Shown: positions 39,471-53,740, counted from the first letter of the stretch. The stretch is DNA of 64,000 nt from Tubulanus polymorphus (GCF_964204645.1 NC_134028.1:26014153-26078152); one strand, 5' to 3'. Numbers and translations: made by a program. Notes: generated by a model from the sequence alone, not told the origin.

Positions 39471-41430
39471 ATCTTGAATCGGTTGTTTGAAGTGAAATGA
39501 GATGGGTTTGCCGCTGTGTTACGTGGTTCGTCAGGGGTTCACTTAAAGCGGTGCTGTTGTGTAATACGAAGCTGTTCTGGCGAGTGCATCAAAATAAACA
39601 TCATCTAAAATTCCTCGTGTGTCATTCGAAGCTGATATTCCCCGCCGTGAGAACTCGAATCAGATCCTCTCCTGGTATTCACGTGCACGTAACAATCACA
39701 TCAGGAATTCGTGTAATAGATATTCTCGATTTCTACCATCTGCACGTGAACTTAGATTTATGAATTTCAATTTATTGGCGTTGATTCTAGTTAATAGACA
39801 AGCGGACGCGAGAAATCCTCGATGGATTCTCTGATTGAGGGGCTGGGATACTCGGCGGTCGTTCATCATCGCGCTTTCATACGTACAATGTCCTCTTCAA
39901 TCATATATCAGCGCAGAATGAAAGATCCAATCGGAATCGGTCAAGTTACAAATCCAAACATAATCAATTTGTATCTATGAAACTAGTAGCTCTCCCCGGC
40001 GAACCCGACCAGTGTTTAATTGCATTTCCCTCGATATACTCGAATATAAATAGAAGTTGTACATTAGCTGAGGGATAATCAAGCTATATTGCGCGTTTAG
40101 GTGTAGAACAATCTCTTTCAGCTGTTGCCCTTGATTCGAATTCATCGATGAAGCCACGATCGCATTGAATGGAGCTGTTCCAAGCACTCTCAGCTCATCC
40201 GCTTGTTCACCTGCAGCGATGTTTAAACTGCCCCTCTTGAATACTCAGATAACCTCATTGCTTTCGCTCAGGTCAAATTCCTCAAACCAGAATATCAATC
40301 AGAAGCGGCGGTAAAAAATGGTTGAAATGGCCACTCCGAAGGTGTCAAGCAAGGTTCCTCTTCGGTGCTAGAAATCCGTATAAGAGATACATCGGTCGAA
40401 TCCCTGCCGGGGGAGAATGGATCGCCTAACAGTATATGTGATGCCCGAAATGTTGTATCGGGAACCATAACAACAAAACAGGTTCTTCCAACGTAAAGGG
40501 CAACATCTTGTACCACGGCGGGTCTCGTCGTATTTCTGACTTAGTATTTCCGATTATGGAAAAAAATGAGTTCATAGAAGAGTTTGTCGACCGTTTAATA
40601 TATGAATGTTGAATAGGAGGTTGCTTTATAGCGCTGGGTGATCGAGCGGCGAGGAGAAGTTGTTTGAATTGAGATATTTACTGACAAACTTCAAGAGCAA
40701 TGTAAACATTACGTATAGCTTAGAACTGAGCCATTGAACTGCGGTCCATCCATGCATCCATCCTCGATTCGTCTCAATGTATCTGGATTCTAGAGCCGTG
40801 TTACCGAACTCACAGGCAAGTCAATCACAACGACTCGACTGAAGTCAATATCGATAGAGAGTAGCGTAGTGAAAATGATGAAAATGAAGATTGATCTATT
40901 CTTGTCAAATGCGTTTATGCGTAACCTATGCCCTGAACAAGAAATGGAAATAATCATAGGCGTTGTCAGGGGTGTGGACGCCCCAATTTTCAAATCCTAG
41001 TTCCGAATTTTTTATTTTTCATATTCCGGAAATTTCGTCAACGTTTTGCCTTATTTAGTTCAGAAAATGTCCCTATCATGCTTCGAATTTCAAAAATTAA
41101 GACTATTAAAGAACATTCAAGCAATTTCAAGGATTCGGAAATGCTCGTATATATGGCATCTTAGTAACGCCGCAAATGCAGCGTGAAAAGAAGCGTGTGA
41201 ATTCGACATCTGAATCTATCAAATATTCTGGCTATTTCACAAGTATTGATACGCGTTCAATTTATCATTTGCAGCAATTGGCAATTGTTGCTCGCGATAC
41301 AATGCTTCCAATTGTCATGGCGATCTGAAATCGATTTGACTGGTGAGTGTTGAGGTAAATTCCCATATAATAGCGAAAGAAAAGCGCGGCTTGTCATTTT
41401 GAAACTGACCAGCGTAGATTCAGACCTCAT
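39471..41430. other. No gene recognised
   Basis: Short ORFs only, none with a recognisable family. A stretch near 40966 (caggggtgtggacgcccc) resembles a DNA-transposon end. Nothing else found. Confidence 0.5.
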
Positions 41431-41548
<118 letters not shown>

Positions 41549-42781
41549 GTCCCCTCTAACACACATTCCGTGATCTATCATTGACACGTAAAACACCTAT
41601 ACGCGGTATCGCGTGTGAATGATAAACCATTCTCCGGATAAGCCAGCAGTATCAGAGGGTAAAGGGAAATAGATTCAGCGGAATCAATTGAGGTAGATCT
41701 GGCTCGGCGGTCGCGCCGGAGTTGTGTAGGAAGGTAAAGCGAGTGAGCGACATAGACAGCATCGCGACGTGACGGTTTTATCGGCTACGGAAAGCGCGTT
41801 GCGTTTTGTTCCGTGATAAACACGCGGATTCTCGCTATTCACCGGTAATGGTTCGGATTGGAATCTGAGAGACTAATCGAAGAAGGCTGATATAAAACAA
41901 GAATGCAAACCTTTTAACAAATATCGGAAAGAATATCTGTGTTGACGAAGATGTAAGTACCCACCACATCCGATGTCAGTCTATCTGGTTTTTTTTCACG
42001 TGTGATATCGTGTAACACGATGTCTGTTTTTCACGCTTCTGTTGTGATTCGTGACGGCTAAGTGCCTGAGCTAAGTTAGATTTTTTATATGATGTATTTA
42101 TACATATGCGTTTATCACTTAGCATTGGTAGCGCAGTCAGGTTATGTACGGTCAAATCTATTTATCCGCGGCTGCACTTTATAAATGGACAATAAGTAGA
42201 GCCTCGTTACAGTGAACTTCAGACCACTGGAGGTCAGTTCTTCAAACTGTAAAATACTCGGTACGGAATATTGGGTGCAGGGGTGTATCGGGTCGACTGG
42301 GCTGAATCTGTTCGTATAATCAAAATGTGTTACTTGAGACGAAATTTTAGGTTTGTTATATCGGAGAAATCGTTATATTTGTGTTTGTTGTAACGAAATT
42401 CCATTGTATGCAAATCTGTATTTGAACATAAACGAGGTTCGACTGTCACGTGTCGGTTTCCTCCTGCAGTCTATCTCGACACTGTTTACCGCTGAAGTAG
42501 TGCTGATTGACAAATTGTTTTGTCGACATGTCCGCCAACGCGCTGAGGCATTCAACGCGTCAACCTTATTGAATAGTAGAGACAGTGACTGTGTGGTGTA
42601 AATGGTGAATCTTCGGGGAATCACGGGGGTTGGGGACCTGGTTTCCCGTTTCAAAACCCAAGGGCATGCGCCTCCACTCGTCTTTGAAGGTCTTTTTGAA
42701 TCAAGGTCTGCTTCAACGATGAGGATTTCCTTTCCATTTCATTTGAAGCACCACCGGGAATAGCATTAAGAAAAAAATTTC
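41549..42781. other. Possible promoter/5' UTR region, otherwise empty
   Basis: The stretch 41695-41952 is CpG-richer than its surroundings and is followed by a consensus donor, gtaagt, at 41953. It could be a non-coding first exon, for example of the PKG gene on the + strand, but nothing in the sequence proves it. No coding exon recognised. Confidence 0.25.
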
Positions 42782-42854
42782 TGCCGAAACCCGGGATCGA
42801 ACCAGGGACCTTTAGATCTTCAGTCTAACGCTCTCCCAACTGAGCTATTTCGGC
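42782..42854 (-). tRNA. tRNA-Phe (GAA), copy 1
   Basis: 73-nt cloverleaf on the minus strand without an intron. The acceptor is GCCGAAA paired with TTTCGGC, with discriminator A. The D-arm carries the A box (TAGCTCAGTTGGGAGAGCG), the anticodon arm AGACTGAAGATCT has GAA, and the T-arm has the B box GGTTCGATCCC. A TTTTTTT run follows 3' on the minus strand as Pol III terminator. Identical to the copy at 49077. Product charged with Phe. Confidence 0.98.
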
Positions 42855-45399
42855 TGATATACGAATATGAGGAATTACGCCGCGAATTCCGCAAAACCTC
42901 TACTGATTTGACCCTTTTAATGATTCCTTTGGAATGTGATTGGGGATTATCATAAACTGTTCCACTATAACTGAAGTGGTTTGTGCTCTTAATGCTGGGT
43001 GACGTATCGTCATATATAACTCATTGTATACGCAGGACATCTTATCAGATTCTAATGATATGAGAAGGGTTCCTAAAACTGACATTCGCCCGTAAACGAG
43101 GGCCATTAATGGAAGGTATTTGATAGTCAGAGATGTTAATTCAATCTCACTGTCTCGGAATTAGACCTGAGTGTGGTTGTATACGGATGGCTAAGAGATC
43201 TTGACATCTTTCGATCACGCATTAATAAAATGACGGCGCGGGATAGACCGCATTTCGCTGTATCCATTCTGACATTACAGGATTAATTAAGGAATGTATT
43301 ATCTCTAAACCTGTGCGTGTATCGCTGACTATGTAACTTGCCAGGGATGGTGTTGTCGGAGTGTGTACCGCGATTCAACATCTTACCAATCGGACAACGC
43401 AAACATGTCATGAAATAATGGTGTATACCGTCTCATTGGTAACCAAACATCACTCACTCACCCCCTACAGAATATACTCCACTAATAATAGTTGGTATCC
43501 GTGTAATGCATTGTAATAGTAATTGATATATTATATAGACTTGTGTCTCCTAGGAAAACTAGTGGAATGCATTCTACCTGTTGGTTTCAATTTCGTCCAC
43601 GGAGCCGTCATCGCGTAAAGCCCATCGGAAACAAAACAATGTTTCTCATTTCCGTGTTTCCGGGGCTTCACAGCATTTTTCGTACTCGGCTCAACTGGTT
43701 TATACAAGAATATGGTCGAAGATCCCGCACACTGTGGCACCTAAAATGACGGTTCAAATACAAAGAGACGCCACGACCAAAATTTTGAGTTCATCTCGCC
43801 TTAAGTTATCAAATGCTAACTACATGGACAACATGATGGTAAAACTATAGCCTCTATCACCTGCTGTCATACAGGATATGCTGTTAAATGCCAAGTTCCT
43901 TCGACCTTTCGATGAGGCTACTGACGTTATTTTAGACGACCTTATATCTAGAGATTCTAGAAAAAACCTCTAAAACCGCTGGAATCCGTGCAGTAATTTC
44001 CGTACTGTGTCCCATGGTCGTGACCGCCGCCTGCCATATAGAACCATAGGCTGTAGCCCTGGAACTGACTAAAATAACCAGTAATAGATAAATTGACTAC
44101 TTTCGTATCTGCTTTTGCCATTTCGAACAAGCGGAACCACGCAATCGAGACACTCAATCAGGTGGCAGGGTAAGGTCACTGAAAGTTAGCCGGTAACTGA
44201 TGAGATAAGTTAAGTAAATCATTTGACAGTAATCCAGTGAGTCGCAGTTCCAGTTTCTCAGTTTGCGATCATCAGATTTGACGGTGATATGATGATGCAA
44301 ACTTTGAACCCGAAACGACGCTCTGGGACGATGAGAGAAACTAAATGAGAAATGGCCGCCGCCGTCGCCGGCTTCGAATTAAAGTTGATTAGGCGTAAGT
44401 AGTTTATTCAATACGGTTTGATTAGGCTACAAATCTGCGGGATGAAACGGAAGATCGATCTCTGTAAATCGCTGAAGAGACTTTGAATATATATCATTCT
44501 GCAGGTTATATCCGACGAAGTGAATACACGTTTGTGTGATAACTCGATCGTATGACGGATATGTCGATGGATATTTTTGAATAAATGAAACAAAATCAAA
44601 TCTATTTGACAATTAGTTCCCTCCTCCTCTGAAAATGTGGTAGTTAAAAACCCGTTAAAAGAAATCACACACGTTGCAATTTTTTTTACAAATCTCTCGT
44701 TCTATCGCGGTAGCTTCTCGTTCTATCGCGGTAAATTCCCGGGGTGTATTTCGTTTTATCGAGCGTTAAAACGACTTATAGGTGTTTGAAAATAAATTCA
44801 AACGTGTGCGATACTCTTTTATTATGTGACCCGAATCAGCCAGCACGTAAGAGGCCTAATGCAGAGAATGTTGATCAGCGAGCGACGAATGTTTGTTCGG
44901 AAGGTCCGAATCTGAGAGACTATCACTGAGAGGGAACAAATCTGTAAACTGACAGCTGTTTTTCTGTAGGCTGCGAGAAGGACAGTGACGTTTTCCAGAC
45001 GAGAAAAAGAATATTCGATATCTTTAAAGTACACTTCCTTTTGTTGGTGATGTTCGTATAAGATGTTTCTATTTATAGTATAAAACGCGATTTTGCTCAG
45101 ATGTTTCCGCTGGTTTCGTCGATCAAAGCTCGATGAGTTTGTTTTCTTGAAAGTAAAAAGAAAAACGTTGTTATAATTGCTGTTGCTACGGTAACGAGGT
45201 ACTAGACTAGCTTTAAGGTTTTCGTGAATTTAGAAATTGCGACCACGTTGTCCCTACATCACTCACTTAGATTTTCATATATAAAAATTGAATTGCATTT
45301 ACTGGACTTGCTCGCCATCTCTGGGTAAACTGCTCAAGTTGGTGAAGTTATTATCAACTCGTTTGTGAGGTAACTTGATTCTCAACTCGTTTTCCGATC

Positions 45400-45605
45400 A
45401 ACTACTTACAACAGTCGAAAACACTATCGAGTTTCCTGTTTCTCAACTCGATGAAATATTTAGTCCCGACGCTATACCGAGTTCCCCGATTCTCAATTCG
45501 GTGAAATATTTACGGTCCCATAGCTACCGCGAGTTCCCTCGTACCCGACTCGGTGAATTATTAACGGTCCCGGCGCAGGCCCCGGTAAAGCGCTGTTTTA
45601 ACGAA
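45400..45605. repeat. ~58-bp degenerate tandem repeat
   Basis: Three to four diverged units with the core ctcaactcgatgaaatattt followed by agtcccgacgctacc. Each unit contains cgagtt...aactcg inverted blocks. A single related unit lies at 50195-50265. The + strand ORF across it (45375-45647) is probably spurious. Confidence 0.8.
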
Positions 45606-47037
45606 TATTCAGCGCGAATCTCTTATATAGAAGTATGTGTAACTTAAGAGATGTATATTGATGCGACCACCGTGTCCACCGGCGACTGTTTCCCGTCGCC
45701 ATCAAAAAAACTATCGTCAACATTCGTCAAATAGATTTATCAATTGATGCACGCACTTGAAAATAGAAAGAAAATCCTGATGAGGTGATGTCATGTGATA
45801 CCAACCCGCGGCGATGAGGATGAGCTTAGCCAACTCTGTTGTAGTCGACAAGGTTAAAATCACAACTGAATGGGATTCTATATCCTGAACGTCATTGGCT
45901 ATTTAGGTTGATAAGTCAGGAAGACTGTGGCCCAGTCAGCAAATTCCAACGGCTTTGAAAGTTCGTAGAATATCTAGTTATTTCGGCGTTTTCAAGAACA
46001 ATATTTTCGTGGCCTCATTAAAGCTGAAATAGTGACATTTGTCATTTTACAGCATCGTCGTTTATGGAATCAAATATTAAACGATGATCGGTCGGTATTT
46101 TCATATTTAGGGTGAACCCAAATATGGCTGCGCGACGTACTGAAATCATCAGTAGGGTGAGCATGTGGTCGAGACGGCAAACAGACCTTCCACACAACGC
46201 TCATGCGCAATCTTAAAATCACCAATTTCGACTTGTACAAACCAGTTTGGTGAGTACGACCAAAGATCACGTTTTTTTACGCGATGACCACTTTGTTCCG
46301 TGGAAACGGCGGGAACACGTAGGATGCATATCTATATATAGATTATTGATTACTATAACGCATTATGGACACCAATTTGTTCACGAATCAACCGTCAAAT
46401 CTAATCGAGCTACTGCAAAGCGAAACCATTAAATCTTTTCCAATCCATTTTGTTAATTACATTTCGCCGACTACGGAAACCATCCCATGGGTTTATTCGG
46501 GTATCAGCGCCAATTTCATGCATTCCTACACGACGACGACGTCGTTGATTAACAGTTCAGTTTTTTTTTCTACGAATGAATTTCAAATGATCGTCGAGTA
46601 TAATCGTTCGAGGAGTCGAATTTACGACGATTAAACGAGATTTAAAATGATGTGTAAAAAGCTTTCGATCGCGCGTCGAAACGTTAGGAAAATTCAGGTT
46701 AATCAAAAATATGAATATTCAAATATCAGTAGATCGTAGTATATTGTTTGGTAGTTAGGTATTCGGGGAGAGGAGGGGAGGGGGGGTGGCTACCACCTGG
46801 GCTGGGTGTGTTGTGGTTGTCAGCCAGATTAAGGATTTACCCCCAGGGATAACTTTGATACTCCGCCTTTGAAACTGGGCCCTGGAAAAGATGCCATGAT
46901 CAAGGTATTTTAAACAACGCAGGGAAACATATAGAAACATGATTTTGAGCGTTTTTCTGTATCGTTCTGTGCCTTTACGAGAAACGAGAAACATGGTTTC
47001 GGGAAACATCGAACAAACATGTTTCGTGTTTCTGAGC

Positions 47038-47150
47038 TTCATCATTCACCCTATGAAGCTACTGTAGATTAGTAGCGAAAGCTCTTAATTCAAATAAACA
47101 TAAATATAGTTAACCTATAAACCTACAGTACTATCTGTCTCGTTGTATTT
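47038..47150 (+). other. Retroelement-end-like sequence with hammerhead-like hairpin (degenerate)
   Basis: 'gcttcatcattcaccctatg', a 6-bp stem GCTACT/AGTAGC and GCGAAAGC are followed by a tail with 'tagttaacctataaacctac' and 'agtactatctgtctcgttgt'. The same order of blocks occurs at 63610-63710. The CTGATGA core is damaged here (CTATGA). Confidence 0.4.
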
Positions 47151-48169
47151 AAGTGATAGATCGTAAGATTCTTAAAATGTGGTGAACTGTAAACTTATTG
47201 AGTAATTCAATTTTCGCAATAGATAACAATATTGATTATACATAACATAATTTGTGATGTGGCAATATCTGTTGAACGGAATTGACTGTAATATATAATC
47301 CGAATTTCCTAATATATATCTCAATACTTCTATGTCTTCCCCGAAATCCGAACTCGCTGTAAAGTAATGCGAGATCGCTGTGTGTTGTTACGCGCACATG
47401 TTTTAAAGGTTTCCTTCACGCAGTCGCCGCCAATTTTCTAAATAACCGGACGTAATGATGTGGCGGATACTGGGAACGAAACGGAACACTTCCTTCGCGT
47501 ATTCGCGCAAACTTATCAACAGATTAAAGGCTTCGATTGCAGCAACTTCACGAATTGGTTGAAGACTCGCAGTGCAAACATCTAATCAATTTATGACGAC
47601 GATGAAAGTTGTCGGTAATTCATATGTTAAATTTAATCAGCAGCAGGAATGATAATTATCTAAGATTGAAAATGAAGATTTTATAAATTCATTGTATATT
47701 TTTCATTTTGTAGTTAGATATGTGTCTTTAGCTTTCTGTCAAATTAACTCGAATTTGAAGCATTAAATGTCAAATGTCATTCAGTCGACGGACGACGCTA
47801 TGTATAGAGTTTTGAACTATTATTAGAAAAGATATTTGCATCGTGGTCTTACTATTTATGACGGTATGTTCCTAATTTCTCAGATAATACGATGATCCCA
47901 CAATATTGATGAAATGTCTCGGGACCTCTAGATCCCGTCATCAGTATATTCGGTTCTACAGTTTTAGATTAACCTTAAACTAAATCGAATTCTCTAATTC
48001 AGACTTAAATCTGATAAAAAACTGTGGACCGGGTCCATTCAAAATGCTGTCTTTGTCACATTGACGAATTTTAGTGTTTATATCCAATTCAATATTAACC
48101 GTCTTTTAGTTTCTTGATAAAACCCCAGGCTTCCATTTGCGTGAAATTCCGGTGATCTCTCGTTTTTTA

Positions 48170-48520
48170 TTATTTTACTTTCGTTACAAAACGCTCTAAA
48201 AGGAGTTTGACATCAATACTGATAAAATCGCCGCAATACGGAAACAATGACGTCACATGCGTTTTCAGCCAATCGCTATCGGTTGGTGCTAAGATAAGAC
48301 GAAGATCTCGGAGGAAGAGGAAAGCACTTTTGATGTATTTCTCGTTTGGTGAATCGCGTATGTATTTTTGAGAGTGACTTAGATGAGCGATAAGAACTGA
48401 TAGTGCTGCCGACTCGGGATGATGTGTATTCAGTAAGTATATATACATGATGTTATTCGAGTTGGGGCTCGAGATTATAATTTTACGAAAATACACACTA
48501 CCTATCGAGCGAAAATTCAT
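48170..48520 (-). CDS. Unrecognised 116-codon ORF, possible exon or gene fragment
   Basis: Not recognised. The ORF has a balanced amino-acid make-up and a helical, leucine-rich C-terminal half (SAFLFLRDLRLILAPTDSDW; VKLLLERFVTKVK), weakly like a HEAT/ARM-type repeat. The last codons precede a minus-strand AATAAA. There is no start-codon context, signal peptide or partner gene to judge from. It could be a terminal exon, a decayed retrocopy, or chance. Confidence 0.25.
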   Translation of the reverse strand: MNFRSIGSVYFRKIIISSPNSNNIMYIYLLNTHHPESAALSVLIAHLSHSQKYIRDSPNEKYIKSAFLFLRDLRLILAPTDSDWLKTHVTSLFPYCGDFISIDVKLLLERFVTKVK

Positions 48521-49076
48521 AAGACTGCTTCATCTCGGCTTTTGTATTACGGATTACAGATATTTAACAGGAGATTCCGAATTCCGTATTGCTTCTGTAC
48601 TGAGCCGGTATAAAGTATATTAACTGATCTATTCAGGTCCTGAAAAAAACCAATTAATTTCATCAATTTTTGTGTGGGATATTCTATCTACGAACTGAGC
48701 AAAAACCATAATGGTGTATTTCAGTAAGAATCACAATCAACGATGCAAATATGTTTTAAATTAATTAATCTGCCGTATATTAAATTTTTTTTGATAGAGA
48801 TTACAGAGATTTATATCAGGAGATTCTAAATGTTTTTTCTTTTCTTTATTGAGCTGTTATAAATCTATTCAGGTATTTGCTTTATTTGGTTTGGAGAGAG
48901 AGAGAGCGCGCGAAATCCACATTTTTCATTATATATATGAGTTGCTATCTGCGACCTGTTGATGACCTGACATTGATACTGATTATTGATATACTAAAAA
49001 TAGCGACCAAATTGGTAATTACGGAATGTCACAATACTAGATTTGATAGATGAACCAAAAAAATTTGGAAAAGTTC

Positions 49077-49149
49077 TGCCGAAACCCGGGATCGAACCAG
49101 GGACCTTTAGATCTTCAGTCTAACGCTCTCCCAACTGAGCTATTTCGGC
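49077..49149 (-). tRNA. tRNA-Phe (GAA), copy 2
   Basis: Identical over all 73 nt to the copy at 42782-42854, including the discriminator base. Same minus-strand orientation, GAA anticodon, A and B boxes, and a TTTTTTT terminator about 12 nt downstream on the minus strand. The flanks are unrelated to those of copy 1 beyond a few bases. Confidence 0.98.
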
Positions 49150-52100
49150 TGAGATGCTTATGGTGGGAATTTCGACAACAATTTCCAGAAATCGCGAATG
49201 TTATCGTCCACGGAAACGGTTAATTTCTAAGAATCAAAAAGAATCTGAGCTATTACGAATTTTCTTATCCGGTACATGGAAATGTAACGTATATCATTTA
49301 TGTAGTTTATTGCGAGAGCACAAAAAATGAATACTTTTTAAAAGTCTTCACCGGTTTTTGTCAACCTTTCAACAGCGTTCTCGAGGCGAATGTCAATTCG
49401 TTCCTGCGTTTTTTTCTCGTAACAAGATATAATCTTATTACTCAGCGACATCAAAGGTAAATTTCCCAGGTTTATATCAGGTTAAATAACACAAAATAGC
49501 ACCATAAACTAAAGGTTTCCGCTGAATACATTCTCATTTATTTACTCGCCCAGCGCGCATATAAACATTCAGGTTTTGTCACACATTCCTAACGATTCGT
49601 CGCATTAGGCATATAATTGCGAAAACCTTTACAGTATTTGATTAAGTTAATGTTTATTGATGACCCTCGTAAACATTCTCGTCAGAACGTTCAACGCACA
49701 ATATAAGGAACCGAACGCACGGCGCGAATAGAAAAGAACAAACAGAATCATTGTTCAGCGGCTTCACATTTATAAAAATCTACCAAACGATTTTGAATGG
49801 TGGCTCAATTGATAATAATAGCACGTGACACATTTAAAACGGCCGCTGTTATCACTCGGTAATGTTATTGGATTTCTTCAGTCTCGTTCTATCCCGTGTT
49901 TAAGAGTGTAGTTTATAGAAATTCTCGATTAATCGAAGGTTGCTCGTTGGTTGTTGTTGTGGTATCTCACGCGAATAGTTATTCAACGAGTCATCAGTTA
50001 GTTGATGGATAGCGGTTAGCGGATATCACTATAGGACGAGGTAAAGGTAGGTGAAAAAATCAGGCTGCTTTTAGTTAATCCTACATCGCGTCAAAAAGAA
50101 CTAAAAAAAACGGCGGTTCGTTACTCGGTATTGTGGTCAACTCAGTACACCTCTCGATCAGGTCGTTAGATTTTACTGAAATATATTTCGGAAAACTTGT
50201 CTATTTTCCATTTTCTCAACTCGCTGAAATATTCTCAGTCCCAATGCTACCGATCAAAGCGCAGTGTACTGTATAAAGAATGAAGTTTTGGTATCAAAAC
50301 AATCAAAATAATGTTTCCGTTTCTATCAGCCGATAAAATGTTATTTTCTTTAATAACATTAGAACAAAAACGACTGATTTAATGTATATAATATGCTTTG
50401 AAGATTAAGAAGCTGCTAGTTTCACTTTTAGTTAAATATCGATATAGATTTAGTCGGAAGTAGGGATTGAATACAATAACGATCGATGTTTTATCAATAT
50501 TTTTTTAGATTTCCGAATAGAATTTTTATAATTTGAAATATTAACACATTTCGCAATATTTTTGTTCGTCGTTTATCATAGATGTTGATTGTACACGATA
50601 TTAGCCGCATATTGTCAAGTGTTGTGTGTATGGAATATATCGATGGACCGCACACACGAGCTGTTACCAGAGCGATGCAGGTGTCCCAGCCCATTATCAG
50701 TTCATAAACCGCTCTAAGTCAGGTCAACACGCTTTAAAATATTCATTCACATGATGTTGTCGTTTGAATGCGAGACCTACAAAAGACGTTCTTATTGTTA
50801 AATATCGTTGATGCTTTTCAATACGTTGCTTCTATCGAGGTCATTTTTATTATTATTATTATTATTATTATGATCATAATGAGGTTCACAGGAAAAACAA
50901 TCTCCGCTGAAACTGTTCTATTAGAATTCGTTAAAAGTGTATTTAGAAAATATACAGTAGCATAATATGACCGAAATGAACAAACCTATAAATTGTTGAC
51001 CTTTGTGCGTCACTCTGCTTTGACAGGTCACAGCTCGGACGTGCCGCCAGGCCGAGGGTCATGTGTACTTTATGGTTTGTATTTATTCATCCTTCCATAT
51101 AGGGCCTTTAGCATTTAACAGTTTTCGTTTTCCAACATCAATTTCCTAGTGATTTTCACAGAGTTTCATTTACTAAAAAAGTAAATTTTCCGCCTGTTAT
51201 ATAATTTCTTTCTCACAGACATTTATCGCGTGAATATCGTAACATTTCTCACACCGATGAGGCCCCTGTACAATCACATTTCTTCTTTATGAACTGTGCG
51301 AAATTGAATGATTAATTGCTGAAACGAGGCATCCGTCACTTAGAATACGTCTATTACATATAAAATATTTGAATGAATGAATATATTTCAAATGTTTTTA
51401 TACATTTATGCATTTAGAGTAACTCTGCGCGCTATTACACTGCGTTTGATATTAAGGTGCATGTTTCAGCTGTATTCAACTGAGGAATTGATGTAGCGGG
51501 AGTCACCAAGCGCCACAAATCACCATAACAACAATGAGTTTTAATAGGTGCGAATGAAAGATGGCGCATCAGCAAAACCGATATTCGCTGATATTCCTGC
51601 GTCGTCATCTCCTCAAGTTGGATCCGATCATATCAAGTGACAACCATTTAAATGCGATATTTTTCTGACCCTAAATCTCGCCTTTTTGTATTGGATATTT
51701 ATACGCCTACCTCGGACCCAAAATTTTGCCGGCCCTGGTTTGTCCGAATTAGGCGAGGTTTACTCTAACAACTAGATTAGGTATCGCTCTCAATTGCGTC
51801 TCAAAATATCTGATTCTATATGAAGACATGTATTCAACAGGTATCGAGGCTTCATGAGTTCGTTCCAGGGTCTGCCATGAAACCGAACTGTTCACGTGTC
51901 CTTTTAGCGTTCATAAACAATCCGTAAAATTCATCGCAGCGTGAAAATAAATACTGTTCATTCCACGATTCGCGTTGTAAAACTATTATGAAACATCAGT
52001 AACGTTTGTGACGCCGATTGGTTAAACATGTTCTGAATAGTTTTTAATGTTTACTTAGTTCACTGATGCATGCGTATATACAAGCATTTGTCTGAGGTAA

Positions 52101-53740
52101 TTCAATTGCAATTTTTCGATCAGTTTTTCACGCGTGTTGAAATGTGTTATTTTTCCGTTCGTTGAACATCTTCGTTTTAAAAAACCGACGCAAATAAATA
52201 GAATTTAAAGCGATATTCAAATAGACGCTTTTTCTAAACGCTCAATAGTTCAGTTCAACGAGCTGTGCGTTAATTTACCATTTATCACTTTACCACGGCA
52301 CCGAGTCGCAATCTTTTCCCATATAAATTTCGATTTGCTCGGCAATGATTAATTGTTTTAAAAGATTATTTCTCATCGCCATTTTGTCATGTGTAAATTG
52401 TTTGAATTAATAGCCATGCAGCAATTTATATATGCTGTTTTGTATGAAGTCAATGCTCGTTCCCAAAGCTCTCGTATTCAGTATATGTACTGATTTGTTA
52501 ATACCTTTGAACCTATATTCTCGTCCACTCGAGCGCGCGTGTTTGTAACTAATTTGATACAGTTCGATTTTATCTTAATCACATTAAAGCCTTTATCGAA
52601 GGTAAACATCCTTTGATTGAAACCGCAACCAACGACAGTGACCTATTGGTTTCAATAGACAAGATTAGTGACTGTTTATTCGATTGAATATAAATTATTG
52701 ATATGATTATTAGTGTTCAAATCGTGCATTTCATATTTCCAAAAAAAAATCTGTATCTTTCCCGGTAAGACTTCACAAGATGCTCATACGCCATTACCCG
52801 GCCTCAAAAATCTTTCTGAGAAAAAAGATAATGTCCGGGGTTTGAGTGTGTTTATTCGACATCTTTAAAGCTTTGTGTAATGATCATGTGGGTGGGTTAG
52901 TGTTCTGTCTGGGTGGATAAAAACTAAGTGTATATCTGTACTCCTGATGTCAGATCTCTGAAAACCGGATTTTGCGGCTTATCAAAGCGCAACAAAAATA
53001 ACAATTCATCGATGACACCGTTAATGGTCTATAATTAGTGGTTGTAAAGCCCACTCGAAATAAACACAGAATTCACTCGGAAAAAACCGTCCCAGTTTCT
53101 CCCGCAAGTCGGGGTTGGTTCGGTGCTTTACCATTAGAAACTGACGTATACTGGCGACCAAAACAGCAATAGTCAACTTAGAGAGTTATATTGTCACGAA
53201 CTAGATATTTCCCAAAATATCCCGCAAAATATTTCGTCTTTATAAAAAGAACGGCAAACACTTTCAAATCGAAGTAAATAATTCTTCGTTGTGGTTGTTA
53301 AATATTTGTTTTACGCGGTGTGTACTGGAATGTATGAGTATGTACAGTATATATGGTGTCGCCGGCAGCAGCGTTCTGATTCCGCGATATTTACCCGATA
53401 TCTCGACGGTACCGCTACCGCTTATCTCACCCAATCACTCTGATAACCGGCACATTTTATCCAGTTCGATTTGCTTAACCTGACACTCTGCGCGATTCGC
53501 AAAGATTACGAGCTTCGAACGTCGCTTTTAATACATTGCGCTTCTCACGGCGCGATGTAAATATATTTATTTGATCGGTTTTGAGCCAACATTTGCTTTT
53601 ACTTATAGACGAGTGCGAACCGAGAAGTACCGTTTTACAATGAGTCCAGTTCCCCCCGAGATCAAACCAGTTGAATACATGTTCACCTAGGTTGTATATA
53701 CGTACCATAGATATAAACATACACGTGTTATTTCTATTTC
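49150..53740. other. 4.6 kb upstream of the PKG exon: no gene recognised
   Basis: AT-rich. A single copy of the 45400-type repeat unit (50195-50265) and an (ATT)n run (50845-50871) are present. No exon can be supported. It may hold regulatory sequence or 5' UTR exons of the downstream kinase gene. Confidence 0.5.
50195..50265. repeat. Dispersed single copy of the 45400-type repeat unit
   Basis: Contains ttctcaactcgctgaaatat followed by tctcagtcccaatgctaccg, matching the core of the array at 45400-45605. Confidence 0.7.

Larger units (their letters stand above)
42855..49076. other. 6.2 kb between the two tRNA-Phe genes: no protein gene recognised
   Basis: Contains a ~58-bp tandem repeat (45400-45605), a short tandem duplication of tctcgttctatcgcggta (44695-44733), a degenerate hammerhead-like end (47038-47075), a family A relic (47951-48037) and an unrecognised minus-strand ORF (48170-48520). 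Confidence 0.55.

Noticed and set aside
43531-43850. ORFs on both strands around 43.6 kb
   Set aside because: Mutually overlapping short frames without family resemblance; consistent with chance in this base composition.
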